From Vibrio splendidus (GTDB lineage Bacteria > Pseudomonadota > Gammaproteobacteria > Enterobacterales > Vibrionaceae): 64,000 nucleotides of DNA. Below are positions 25,757 to 34,785 of the stretch, one piece after another. Under the pieces are notes generated by a model. It saw only the letters and a program-made list of their open reading frames with translations, had not been told where the DNA came from and searched no databases. Location of the stretch: the NCBI RefSeq assembly GCF_003345295.1, contig NZ_CP031056.1, forward strand, positions 1,612,001 through 1,676,000. Reading direction: 5' to 3'. The number at the start of each line of letters is the position of its first letter. Position 1 is the first letter of the stretch. Made by a program: the position numbers and the translations under genes.

Positions 25757-26806
25757 TTATAGGTAGTAACGAGCACCAAGTAGCCATTGGTCGTCAGCTT
25801 TTTCTTTATACACGCCAGAACCTTGTAGGTCGAACTGGTAACCAGCAAAGCCTACGAACTGAGATGTGAAGTTGTATTCAGCTTGTAGAGCTGAAGTGCT
25901 GTATACAGTTTCGCTGTTCTTGTCGTCTTCTACCGCTTCGTAGTTAACGCTTAGGTTAAGGCTGTTAGAAAGTGCGTAAGAAGCTAGTAATTCAATAGCT
26001 ACTGTCTCTTCTAGTGCGATGCTAGCAGAACCTACTTTCGCAGAGTTCATGTAGTTGTTCATTGCGTATACACCAGCAAGGTAAAGACCTTCCGCGCCGT
26101 ATGAACCGTAAGTTGCACTTAATACGTGAGAGTCAGCAGTTTGTGAACCACGAAGAGCGTAGTCTACATCACCGGTGTTGTATGCGTAGTTTGCAGTGAA
26201 GTCAGCAATTGCGTAGTTCAATGCAACTTGACCACGGTTACCGTATGTAGTTGCGCCATCAACCTTACGACCTTGCCAAGCAACAGCTGCGCTTAGAGAG
26301 CCTGCGTTACCGAAATCGATAGCGTTGCCGTAGCTCACCATCTCTTCACCACGACCAGTACCTAGGTTACCGTGATCTTCGTAGATGAAGTCATTCGCGA
26401 ATGCGATTGGCATATCTGCTACGCCAGCAACGTTGTAGTAAGGTGCCCATTGAGTACCTACTGCTGCACGACCGTAATCGTCGTGAGAAAGACCAACGTA
26501 GCCAAGACGAGTTGTGAATGACTCTTCACCACCGTCAAGCATGTTTAGCGCCCATTCACCTTTAGCGTCAGCAGTAAAGCCGTTGCCAAGCTCGTGAGTT
26601 GCACCGAAGTTGATACGTGGAGAAACAGACTCTACACCGATATCATCGCTGTTTTGACGGTCAGCGCTGTTCACGTCGCCAACTGCAACTGATACGTGAC
26701 CACCAACAGAGAATGTTGTGCCGTCTTCGTTGTAAAGTTCTACAGCAACTGCCTGTGTACCAAATACTGCACCAGAAATTGCTAGCGCTAAAAGTTTCTT
26801 ATTCAT
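25757..26806 (-). CDS. Outer-membrane porin
   Basis: A 349-aa beta-barrel precursor. The signal peptide MNKKLLALAISGAVFGTQAVA is followed by VELYNEDGTTFSVGGHVSVA, the usual first strand of gram-negative general porins. Alternating aromatic/polar strands continue to the terminal WLLGARYYL with its C-terminal aromatic pattern. RLGYVGLSHDDYGRAAVGTQ is the conserved porin segment before loop 3. Longer frames reach 26899, but GGA upstream and the clean signal peptide favour the ATG at 26806. It is presumably highly expressed and controlled from the long AT-rich upstream gap. Pore selectivity is unknown. Confidence 0.9.
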   Translation of the reverse strand: MNKKLLALAISGAVFGTQAVAVELYNEDGTTFSVGGHVSVAVGDVNSADRQNSDDIGVESVSPRINFGATHELGNGFTADAKGEWALNMLDGGEESFTTRLGYVGLSHDDYGRAAVGTQWAPYYNVAGVADMPIAFANDFIYEDHGNLGTGRGEEMVSYGNAIDFGNAGSLSAAVAWQGRKVDGATTYGNRGQVALNYAIADFTANYAYNTGDVDYALRGSQTADSHVLSATYGSYGAEGLYLAGVYAMNNYMNSAKVGSASIALEETVAIELLASYALSNSLNLSVNYEAVEDDKNSETVYSTSALQAEYNFTSQFVGFAGYQFDLQGSGVYKEKADDQWLLGARYYL

Positions 26807-27297
26807 TGTCATATCCATTATGTAACTGGGTGAGTTATTCACTAACAACCTCGTGCTTACGGAGAAGTTGTTACCTGCATTTAACAAGTAGGCAAACACT
26901 AATATACGAATGACAAAAAAGTTGCATTAAAATATATAAAATAAAAAAAATCACACTATAAAAATCAAAAAAAACCTTATAAACAATATCATACAAATAA
27001 AATCACAAGCGTAACTTGGTATTTATTGAGATAAATCTATCAATATTTTTGATTTTCTAGTCATCAAATAAACATTAAAAATCAAAATTAAAATTTACTC
27101 GTCAGACCATTACATGACAAAACCTTAACCTTGAAACATTTTGTAACACTGAGAATCTGATTGAAATATTTAATCGTGTGAAACAATTCCCACTTTAGAG
27201 AAGATAAAAGTACCTTAGCGAAAATTCATTAAAGCCAAACACAAAAAAAGGGCAACCAATCAGCGACTGGTTACCCTAATAACTCATCATTGGACTC
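26807..27297. other. AT-rich upstream region of the porin
   Basis: About 490 bp, very AT-rich with A tracts and T tracts (27026-27090), typical of a strong, nucleoid-protein-responsive porin promoter. A CRP-like sequence (TGTGA-N6-TCCCA, 27177-27192) is present but far from the start. The right end holds the terminator of the Hsp70 gene. Confidence 0.5.
27242..27275 (-). terminator. Intrinsic terminator of the YegD-like gene
   Basis: On the minus strand GGGTAACCA pairs with TGGTTGCCC (one G-U) around a nine-base loop and is followed by TTTTTTT. It begins about 23 bp past the stop codon. Confidence 0.92.
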
Positions 27298-28650
27298 TTA
27301 TTTGAAGCAAACCTCAGCCCAACGAGCTAAACCTGAAGTTACTGAACCGAAGTAATTACCACTCACGATAGGTACGTTAGGCACTGCTTGTTGTACGGCT
27401 TCACGAAGTATAGGTGAACGAGCTGAACCACCTGTCATGTAAATTACGTCTGGCTTTTTCTGGCCTTGTTGCATGGCTTCTTTAACCAACTCAATCATCT
27501 TAGACTTTGGCGATTCAATAGCTTCAACCATCTGCTCAACGGAAATGTCCACTTCGACTAATTCAGAAGCAACATTAATCGCAGCTCGATATTGAGAAGA
27601 TTCTGCTAGTGCAATTTTGGCTTCTTCCGCTCTGCGTACAATGCTATAGCCTAGAGTGTCATGATAAACCCTCATCAAACGCTCTAGCTTTTGAGGGTCT
27701 GACGCTTCTTTACGAAGTAACTTCAAGGCCGCTAGGTTTTCGCGAGAATAGAAGTTCTTTTGAGCTTCGACATTATTGATCGCAATTGGATTCCAGAATT
27801 GAGTCAGTGGCATATCGATACCCGAAATGCCTTTGCTGCCCATACCGAAAGGTGACATCAGTTGTTTGAAGGCAAGGTAGATATCAAGGTCATTACCCCC
27901 TACCCTTTGCCCGCTGTGAGCCAACAAACTCTGGGTTCGGTCCGCTTTACCCGACCAAGTTGGCCCCATTTCTAGCAATGAGCAATCGGTGGTACCACCG
28001 CCAATATCCACAACCAATACCGTTTGGTTTTCAGTCAGGGTACTTTCGTAATCAAGGCCTGCGGCTACTGGTTCAAATTGAAAAGCGATATCAAGGAAGC
28101 CTGCACGCTTAGCTGCGCGTGAGAGTATGTCTTCAGCTTGTCGGTTTGCTTCTTCACCGCCTCGACCGTGGAAGTTAATTGGTCGACCGATAACAGCTTG
28201 TTTAATCTGATCTTGAGTCGTGAGTTCTGCTTGGTGTTTAATATTTGCCATCATGGCGCACACTAAATCTTCGAAGAAACTCACCTGAACATCATGTAAC
28301 CCGCTTGCGCCAAGAAAAGACTTAGGGGATTTTACGTAATAAACATCGCGAGGGTCTTCTAAGTAAAGATCCAACGCCGCCTGACCAAACGCCATATCTT
28401 CTGGCACCAAATCGATACTCTCTTCTCGATTCAAAGCAATAGCACGTCGTAACACTTGCTCACCAACCGCATCACTCGGTTTGATATTCAAATGGCGAAA
28501 TAGATGCTCAGAAACGCTTTCTCGAGTTGGAGCAAACACGGTTGAGGGAATATAGTGGTTGTTACCTTCTAACGGTAACAGGCTTGGTTTTCCATCAACC
28601 ATTGCCGCGACAGAACAGTTCGCTGTTCCATAATCAAATCCAATAAACAT
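27298..28650 (-). CDS. yegD: YegD-type Hsp70-family chaperone
   Basis: At 450 aa this equals E. coli YegD in length. It is the ATPase domain of an Hsp70 with a short helical tail and no classical substrate domain. Phosphate 1 motif IGFDYGTANCSVA, phosphate 2 VVDIGGGTTDCSLLEM, and adenosine motif VIYMTGGSARSPILREAV are all present. The role in the cell is poorly known. A GTG at 28662 opens the frame earlier, but GGGGGAT lies just before the ATG at 28650 and family N-termini start MFIGFDYGT. Confidence 0.92.
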   Translation of the reverse strand: MFIGFDYGTANCSVAAMVDGKPSLLPLEGNNHYIPSTVFAPTRESVSEHLFRHLNIKPSDAVGEQVLRRAIALNREESIDLVPEDMAFGQAALDLYLEDPRDVYYVKSPKSFLGASGLHDVQVSFFEDLVCAMMANIKHQAELTTQDQIKQAVIGRPINFHGRGGEEANRQAEDILSRAAKRAGFLDIAFQFEPVAAGLDYESTLTENQTVLVVDIGGGTTDCSLLEMGPTWSGKADRTQSLLAHSGQRVGGNDLDIYLAFKQLMSPFGMGSKGISGIDMPLTQFWNPIAINNVEAQKNFYSRENLAALKLLRKEASDPQKLERLMRVYHDTLGYSIVRRAEEAKIALAESSQYRAAINVASELVEVDISVEQMVEAIESPKSKMIELVKEAMQQGQKKPDVIYMTGGSARSPILREAVQQAVPNVPIVSGNYFGSVTSGLARWAEVCFK

Positions 28651-28809
28651 AATATCCCCCACTCAACAAAAGGGGCGAGATGCTACATGAAAAGCCTAAA
28701 AATTACGAGGTCATTTCTAAATTTAACTGAGTAATTTCTTAGCCTAACGGCTCTTCAAGAAGAAACAAATATGCTACATTTCAGCCCAAATGAATCACAG
28801 GTTAGATAA

Positions 28810-29118
28810 ATGAAAACACCTTGCCGAGCGGCTTGTAAAAATAATGGCGGTATGTGCAGTGGCTGCTTTCGAACAATGGATGAAATTATAGGCTGGAAAG
28901 GCTTATCTGAAGAAGAGCAAACGTCGGTTATGGATAATCTTACTGGTGTTAGTTCGACTCACCAATGTCCGCAGTGTAATGGGCCAGCTCAATGCGATAT
29001 CAGTGCGGGCAAAAAGACGTGTTGGTGTTTTGAACTAGAAAAGCGTGATACTAGCGATATTCCAAAAGCTAGAGTATGTCTGTGCCGTAAATGCTTGTCT
29101 GAACTGCCTATTCAGTAG
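28810..29118 (+). CDS. DUF1289 protein with C-terminal cysteine-rich CWC domain
   Basis: A 102-aa protein with two Cys-rich modules. Residues 1-45 are a DUF1289 domain (PCRAACKNN..MCSGCFRTMDEIIGWKGLSEEEQ; three to four Cys suggest metal or Fe-S binding). Residues 52-98 match the CWC family: CPQCNGPAQCDISAGKKTCWC, then CLCRKCL. Thirteen cysteines in 102 residues imply zinc or iron-sulfur binding. The function is unknown. The fusion of both small families is conserved in some gamma-proteobacteria as far as I recall. It is divergent from yegD. Confidence 0.8.
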   Translation: MKTPCRAACKNNGGMCSGCFRTMDEIIGWKGLSEEEQTSVMDNLTGVSSTHQCPQCNGPAQCDISAGKKTCWCFELEKRDTSDIPKARVCLCRKCLSELPIQ

Positions 29119-29176
29119 GTTACCTGTTAAGTAGTTTAGAACCTATTCCGCAGGTTACGTACCGGTTCAACATAGA

Positions 29177-29203
29177 CAAAAAAGCGAGAGGTTGTTTCTC
29201 GCT
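29177..29203 (-). terminator. Terminator of the HopJ-family gene
   Basis: On the minus strand AGCGAGA pairs with TCTCGCT across a seven-base loop, followed by TTTTTTG. It lies 30 bp past the stop of the 29234 gene. Confidence 0.85.
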
Positions 29204-29233
29204 TCAACATACTGAGCTTTATTTGGTTAGTGT

Positions 29234-29584
29234 CTACTTCGTTTTTGCAACCAGCGCAGGTTGAGAAAACTGTATACCGTTCCAACCATGAACCATGAAG
29301 TTACGAATATTTTGATGGTCGGTGTTCTCTGGAAAACCTAGCACGTCGTTACGATAAAATTGACCAAAACAAGCAAGTGTTTGCTCCGCTGATAAACCTT
29401 GCTCTAAACCAAAAGCAAAAATCTTACACGAGCCATTATTCTGCCCTGCGGTATTTACCACTTCACCATTGCGAAATTCACTCTCCGCAAAAACATAGTG
29501 AGCTTCGATCACTTGCATTGTATCTTCAAATTGCACGCTTTCTGGGGTTTCAGCCAGAGTATTTAATAAGGTTTCCAGTTCCAT
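29234..29584 (-). CDS. HopJ-family protein
   Basis: A 116-aa protein with the family pattern VQFEDTMQVIEAHYVFAESEFRNGEV.N..GQNNGSCKIFAFG (the F..TM..I...Y.F.P..F.NG region and NxGSCK) and FGQFYRNDVL. The HopJ name comes from a Pseudomonas type III effector, but the family is widespread in free-living bacteria lacking such secretion, so effector function here is not implied. Its function is unknown. It is monocistronic with its own terminator. Confidence 0.85.
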   Translation of the reverse strand: MELETLLNTLAETPESVQFEDTMQVIEAHYVFAESEFRNGEVVNTAGQNNGSCKIFAFGLEQGLSAEQTLACFGQFYRNDVLGFPENTDHQNIRNFMVHGWNGIQFSQPALVAKTK

Positions 29585-29778
29585 TTACTATTTCTCCATC
29601 AAGTATATATCTGTCAGCAGTGTATCTTGTTTTACGACAAGAGTAAGCCGTTGTTTACTTGGGACAGCGATTCACTTTTTGAACAAACAATGCAAATTAC
29701 CTCAATGAAACTAATGACATAGTTTTATCAGGACGTTATATTATTTTATCAGACGATTAACATTGTTCAGTAACGAAT

Positions 29779-30438
29779 ATGCATAAAGATAAAAACTTAG
29801 AACTGTTTAGATACCTCAAACCCGGTACAAAAACAGCAGGTGTATTAGAATTTGGCCCAGACGACTCGATCCAGATCACTACACTCTATATCGGACACAA
29901 AGAAGAACAATACCTTATCCTTGAGCTGTCACAAAAAGCGACAGAAGCACTGACGCTAAGAAAACTCATCAACGTGGATATTATTGTTCGTGCCATCACC
30001 GACACCGAACTTGGGCACATTGTCGCGTTTAAAACCAACGTACTGGCTCATATCACCTCGCCTGCACATCTTATTTTCCTTCGTCCGCCTTCAAGCTTTG
30101 CGACCAAGCCTATCCGTGAACACGAAAGATATAAGGTACGACTCAGCTGTGAAGTTACTTTTGATACTTTGTCATTAGATGCCACCCTGGTCGATTTTTC
30201 AGTCTCAGGCTGCGGCGTCTTTATTACCCAGCAATCCGATATCGATATTGGTTGGAAGATACAAGTAAACTCTGTCTTAAGTGAGTACTTAGATAGCGAA
30301 CTGATCTACAACGTAGTGAGCAAAAAAAGACAAGGCCAAGGTTGGCTATTAGGCATTCAGTTCCCTGAACACCTAGATATGAGTGACGAGTTAAAAACGC
30401 TGCTGTTGGAGCAAGCATTTGTTGCCGGCTTTGTATAA
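29779..30438 (+). CDS. PilZ-domain protein (c-di-GMP binding), YcgR-like layout
   Basis: A 219-aa protein. Residues about 1-105 form a beta-rich YcgR-N-like half. From about 110 a PilZ domain carries the c-di-GMP motif RYKVR (RxxxR) and then DFSVSGCGV (the [D/N]xSxxG motif), with GIQF near the end of the barrel. Such proteins slow flagella or act on secretion when c-di-GMP is high. The partner is unknown. No Shine-Dalgarno is obvious before the ATG. It is convergent with luxQ. Confidence 0.88.
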   Translation: MHKDKNLELFRYLKPGTKTAGVLEFGPDDSIQITTLYIGHKEEQYLILELSQKATEALTLRKLINVDIIVRAITDTELGHIVAFKTNVLAHITSPAHLIFLRPPSSFATKPIREHERYKVRLSCEVTFDTLSLDATLVDFSVSGCGVFITQQSDIDIGWKIQVNSVLSEYLDSELIYNVVSKKRQGQGWLLGIQFPEHLDMSDELKTLLLEQAFVAGFV

Positions 30439-30486
30439 ATGCGTGTTCAAGTAAAGTTTATTCACAGCACTTGTTCTATCGCACTT

Positions 30487-33069
30487 TCAAGGTTTAGAAC
30501 AGTGGTTCGTTACATCCCAATGTGAGTTTTTAAAATGAACAAATGCTTGATGTAGCGACTCTTCTTTAATGGGTTTTACAATCACGTAATTAGCCCCTGC
30601 AGCCATAAAGCTATCTCTTGTCGACGCTTGAGCATCAGCGGTACACGCGTAAATCGGGGCTGTAACGCCAATATCATCCCTAAGTTGCTGAGTAGTTTCA
30701 ACGCCACCAAGATTGGGAAGTTGGCTATCCATCAAAATTAGATCATAGGTTGTCGCCTTAGCCATTTCTAGCGCTTCTAAACCGTCTTTTGCCCATGTCA
30801 CCACCATGCCATATTTTTTGCAGAAAGCCTGCGCAATAAAGGCATTGGTGTGATTGTCTTCCACCAGCAATACGCTCAAAGATCGACTAAACAACGCCTC
30901 TGGTTCGATATCAGCTTGTTGCTTCACGCCCAATAGCGGCTTAGAGTGCACTTCCACTGGAATTTCTATAATGAACTCCGAACCTTGGTTTATCTCACTG
31001 CGGACTTGAATGTCCCCTTCCAGCATATCGACCAGATTTTGTACAATCGTTAAGCCCAGCCCTGTCCCACCATATTCACGAGTCGTGGTCTCTTCTGCTT
31101 GAACAAAGGGTTCAAACACAGCGTCAATCTTGCTTTCATCAATACCAATACCGGTATCTTTCACTCGAACGATCAAACTCGCATGATCTGAGTTAAAGAT
31201 ACTTTCGAGTTCAAAACTAACGGAAATACCGCCTTGGTGAGTGAACTTAAGAGCGTTACTCACCAAATTAAACATGATTTGATTCAGGCGCACTTGGTCG
31301 GTGTTTATTTCAATGTCATCAGCCAAGTGATTCACAATAGTAAACGCGATCGATTTATCCCCACAAAGCGGACGGTAGATACTGTCTAATGTATTAACCA
31401 GCTCCCCCAAACGGAAGTCTTTCTTTTGAATATTGAACTGCCCCTGCTCTATCTTTGAGAAGTCCAAGATATCGTTAAGTACCGCCAGCAAATGTTCCGC
31501 ACTATTACAAAGTACATCCACCTGTTCACGGTTATCTTCACTGTGTATAGAGCGCTTCAGTAACTGAGAAACACCAAGAATACCATTAAGCGGTGTACGA
31601 ATTTCATGGCTCATCTTAGCTAGAAAATCTGCACGTACATTCGCAAGGTGCTCAGCTTCTTCTCTTGCTCGATCGGCCTGCCTCTCGGCTTCAATGAGCT
31701 TAGTAATGTCTTGGCCTTGTACCACGACACCTGTGATGCCGTGTTCAACGCGAATTGCAGACATGTTCCAACGAAATACCTTCCCACCAATTGGCACGTT
31801 AATGCCCGTCAGCTTTGAACCTTGAACCACCATATGGATATTCGGTAGCATGCAATGCTCAAACTCTTGAGCCACCGCTCCGTAGTTATCATCGGCGTCA
31901 AATAGCGCCATACGAGCAGCGGGGTTCATCTGAATTAAGTCACCTTTATCAGACCAAACCAAGATAGGTGAATGAGCAAAGTTAAAGAGATCTTGGAACT
32001 TTTGGTTCTGTTCGGATAAACGTTCAAAAGTGTCCTCAAGGGTGCAACCAATATGGTGAAACTCGAAAATCTTGGAGCCATCGAACTTGTTGTACTCCTC
32101 GCCGTCACTTGCTGATCGAGTAAAGTCCATCAACTTATCGAGTTCAGCCGCCACCTTTCTTTGAATCCAAGTTCGTGCAAAGAAAGACATCAATATGATC
32201 ACCACAATCACAACAATGATCGCACGCTCATAGTTCTCTTCTAACGCAATGAAGTTCGTGTTCTTTTGGACAGCTCGAATGATGAGAGGCGTTTCAACAG
32301 CATTGATCTTAATAGTTGCGATGGTGACGAAATGGCGAGGCAATTGCTCGTACATTTTGTAGTTGAGAATATCCGTTATTGTGTAACTTTCATCGCCACT
32401 GAATGTTGACGTAACCGGTGTACCGTGCGCTTCAATAACGATGTTCTCGCAATTGCTTCCCTGTTGGATCGATTCTGCGAGCGAGAAGTTATTATCGAGT
32501 ACGATCGCGATATAGAGCTGGCCAAGAACCTCCCCTGTTTTGTTATCCACAATAGGGGTTCGGCGAGCCAACAAATGACGCTTACCAATATCGGTTATCA
32601 CTTTAATGAAATGCCAGTTACTACTAAATGAAACCTCATCAGAGATATGTTTTAAGTTGGACTCGTCCAATCCATAAAACTGGCCATTACCATCGTCCCA
32701 AGCCAAACCATCATGAGTAGACACAAAACGCAAATCCGGTGCATGATCAGGTTCACTTTGGTCAACACCAAAAAAGAAGTAACTCAAAGCCTCTTTATTG
32801 CCAGTAGCAAAATACGCTCTTAGTGTTTCACTGTGTGAGCTACTGTCTTGATGAATTTGTAGCACCGACAAACGATAATCAAACATATTTTGGATGAGGC
32901 TTGAGGTTTGTTTAACCGTTCGATTCGTCTCTTGCTTTACGATGGTACTACTGGTCTCATAAGTATGAATAAGCACGCCAAGTGCCATCACACCTATCAC
33001 TAAAATAATGATACGCGTAATGAGTCTAGCTAAAGTGTTTCTAGGTGTACTGGCGTAACTTTTCTTCAT
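30487..33069 (-). CDS. luxQ: AI-2 sensor hybrid histidine kinase LuxQ
   Basis: An 860-aa hybrid kinase, within one residue of the V. harveyi LuxQ length. Two membrane helices (about 14-33 and 282-302) flank a periplasmic domain that docks with LuxP. Then come a PAS domain (about 360-460), HisKA with MSHEIRTPLNG (His488), HATPase (NLVSNALKFT, DTGIGIDE, GGTGLGLTIV) and a receiver with ILMDSQLP (Asp781) and the KP loop. It feeds phosphate to LuxU/LuxO at low cell density and reverses flow when AI-2 binds LuxP. Its ATG overlaps the luxP stop by one base (TAATG), so the genes are translationally coupled. Confidence 0.95.
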   Translation of the reverse strand: MKKSYASTPRNTLARLITRIIILVIGVMALGVLIHTYETSSTIVKQETNRTVKQTSSLIQNMFDYRLSVLQIHQDSSSHSETLRAYFATGNKEALSYFFFGVDQSEPDHAPDLRFVSTHDGLAWDDGNGQFYGLDESNLKHISDEVSFSSNWHFIKVITDIGKRHLLARRTPIVDNKTGEVLGQLYIAIVLDNNFSLAESIQQGSNCENIVIEAHGTPVTSTFSGDESYTITDILNYKMYEQLPRHFVTIATIKINAVETPLIIRAVQKNTNFIALEENYERAIIVVIVVIILMSFFARTWIQRKVAAELDKLMDFTRSASDGEEYNKFDGSKIFEFHHIGCTLEDTFERLSEQNQKFQDLFNFAHSPILVWSDKGDLIQMNPAARMALFDADDNYGAVAQEFEHCMLPNIHMVVQGSKLTGINVPIGGKVFRWNMSAIRVEHGITGVVVQGQDITKLIEAERQADRAREEAEHLANVRADFLAKMSHEIRTPLNGILGVSQLLKRSIHSEDNREQVDVLCNSAEHLLAVLNDILDFSKIEQGQFNIQKKDFRLGELVNTLDSIYRPLCGDKSIAFTIVNHLADDIEINTDQVRLNQIMFNLVSNALKFTHQGGISVSFELESIFNSDHASLIVRVKDTGIGIDESKIDAVFEPFVQAEETTTREYGGTGLGLTIVQNLVDMLEGDIQVRSEINQGSEFIIEIPVEVHSKPLLGVKQQADIEPEALFSRSLSVLLVEDNHTNAFIAQAFCKKYGMVVTWAKDGLEALEMAKATTYDLILMDSQLPNLGGVETTQQLRDDIGVTAPIYACTADAQASTRDSFMAAGANYVIVKPIKEESLHQAFVHFKNSHWDVTNHCSKP

Positions 33070-34163
33070 TATTGGCCTGAGTACCTAAATGCTCGCTGCT
33101 TAAGTTCTGAAATACGTTCTGGAGAATCTTCCTTGGTCACTACTTCAAATTCGCCAGAGTAAACGGTAGGAACTTTCAATCCGGCTAGATCCCACTTTAT
33201 TGCCTCTGCCATAGCGATACCGGTATCGTCATTCATGCGCATAACAGTGACATCTAGGTCGCCCCCTGCAATGGCTTCAAGTTCAGCGGATCCGCCTCCC
33301 CAGCCATTAACTAAGATATCTCGACCAGATTCACGAATGGCTTCTACTGCGCCCAAAGCGACATCGGTTGAACACGCATAGATAAAGTCTAGATCCTTAT
33401 CGTTCGCTATGCTGATTTTAGCCGCTTGATAACCACTTTCTTTATCAGATCTTGTGTAGAACGAAGACTTAAGATCAAAATGAGTACCGGTATTCACTTC
33501 ATGGATAAAGGTATCTCCACGCGCATCACTGATGTAACCTTGCGAATAGTATAAAACAGAATACTTACTGGCTGGTTGGCTAACTTCTTTAAAATAATTT
33601 GCAAGTTTCAAACTACCGGTCGCATGATCAAAACCCACATACATGAATGGCTGTCTATCGGCCCACGCTCGGACTGGGGTCGTAATATTTTGAAGAATCA
33701 GTTTGGTGTCAGTAGAATTCAACACGTGCTCAATAAACTTGCGATGACGCGTCGTATCTAACGTAAAAATCAGATAGTCCGTCTTGTTTTCAATCGCCTC
33801 TTGCAAAGAAATGCTCTGTTGAGAGACATCTGCATTTACACGTGTAAACACTTGGTTAATTTGATATCGAATTCTCAGCTTATCGAGACGTTTCTCAAAA
33901 GCTTGGATATTACGAACCCAATAATCAGAGATCTGTTGACCCGGATACACGACTGAAATCGTAATAGGCCTGTCTTGAACTCGTCTCAATGGCACAGGAT
34001 GATTTTGCACAGCTTCGACCATTTTATCGGTCAGTGCTTTTTGTTCTGGAAAGTTGGAAAGATAATCTTGGTATTCCCAGTACCCATTGAGGACATGAGT
34101 ACCATGGGAGAGAGCGGACGCAGAAAATACGGCAAGTCCAAACAACATCAATAAACGTTTCAT
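33069..34163 (-). CDS. luxP: AI-2-binding periplasmic protein LuxP
   Basis: A 364-aa periplasmic binding protein with a signal peptide (to about residue 20). The residues known to grip borate-AI-2 in V. harveyi LuxP are present: the GQQISDYW run (Gln, Ser, Tyr, Trp), ACSTDVALG (Ser, Thr, Asp), NGWGGGS (Trp) and VMRMNDD (Arg). It therefore should bind S-THMF-borate. It is first gene of luxPQ. The 307-bp upstream gap shows no obvious operator. Confidence 0.96.
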   Translation of the reverse strand: MKRLLMLFGLAVFSASALSHGTHVLNGYWEYQDYLSNFPEQKALTDKMVEAVQNHPVPLRRVQDRPITISVVYPGQQISDYWVRNIQAFEKRLDKLRIRYQINQVFTRVNADVSQQSISLQEAIENKTDYLIFTLDTTRHRKFIEHVLNSTDTKLILQNITTPVRAWADRQPFMYVGFDHATGSLKLANYFKEVSQPASKYSVLYYSQGYISDARGDTFIHEVNTGTHFDLKSSFYTRSDKESGYQAAKISIANDKDLDFIYACSTDVALGAVEAIRESGRDILVNGWGGGSAELEAIAGGDLDVTVMRMNDDTGIAMAEAIKWDLAGLKVPTVYSGEFEVVTKEDSPERISELKQRAFRYSGQ

Positions 34164-34470
34164 ATTTTTCTCGTTCTATATGAGCTACTTTGGCTCATTT
34201 TTTAACCTAGCATGACACCATCTCTTTGTATGGCTAAAAGATATTATGTAGGACAACGGTGATAAATGATAGCGCCTCATAATAATTAGAACGACATTCT
34301 AAATGAGCGATATATTAATTTGGAATGGAGATTAGTAACAACAAGCTAGATGATGAAATAAGGCTCTCAAGACGAAAATGAATTAATAAATATAATCAAT
34401 AACTTAGAATAATCCAGCGTAAGATTTACATTATTAAGATTTAATCAATAACAAACATTTTGGCTATGAA
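34164..34470. other. Intergenic region upstream of luxP
   Basis: About 307 bp, AT-rich. It separates luxP from the GIY-YIG/yceH pair, which is on the same strand and upstream of luxP. It should hold the luxPQ promoter. I see no clear terminator, operator, small RNA or ORF. Confidence 0.5.
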
Positions 34471-34785
34471 TTATGAGACTTCGATATATTGAATTCTGCC
34501 TTGTTGCCACTCAATAATCAGTTTAAGTGATACCAGTTTTTCTTTGCGAGATTTTGGTAGTTGCTTGATCGCGTATTCGGTTTTCAACGCCTCACTTTTT
34601 GACCCAACACCAAAACTCCAAACTAGCTTAAGCGGGCCTTTACCTTTTAAAGCTTTGGCGCCTTTACCGGTTTGATGTTGTTCAAATCGACGTTCTAAAT
34701 TATTCGTCACGCCACAATAAAGGGCATTGTGACGATTGCGGATTAAGTACACGACCCAATCCGCATTTTTATCAGACTCAGACAT
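34471..34785 (-). CDS. GIY-YIG domain protein (YhbQ-like)
   Basis: A 104-aa single-domain GIY-YIG endonuclease-like protein. VYLIRNRHNALYCGVTNNLERRFEQHQTGKGAKALKGKGPL holds the (V/G)xY-xxG strands, the catalytic Arg and the KGA.Y-like segment (KGAKALK, with Ala where Tyr is usual), with KLVSLK near the end. The family is abundant and poorly understood, possibly nucleic-acid repair. Its ATG touches the yceH stop (TAGATG), so the two are cotranscribed. Confidence 0.85.
   Translation of the reverse strand: MSESDKNADWVVYLIRNRHNALYCGVTNNLERRFEQHQTGKGAKALKGKGPLKLVWSFGVGSKSEALKTEYAIKQLPKSRKEKLVSLKLIIEWQQGRIQYIEVS

Noticed and set aside
25738..25767. Nine-codon ATG frame with AAGGAG upstream
   Set aside because: It overlaps the porin stop and a dyad. 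There is no evidence of translation beyond a chance ribosome-like site.
27177..27192. CRP-like site (TGTGA-N6-TCCCA) upstream of the porin
   Set aside because: One mismatch, 370 bp from the start and in a very AT-rich area. Too weak to list as a feature.
29234..29584. HopJ family as a type III secretion effector
   Set aside because: The name is historical, no type III genes are near, and the family is common in non-pathogens.
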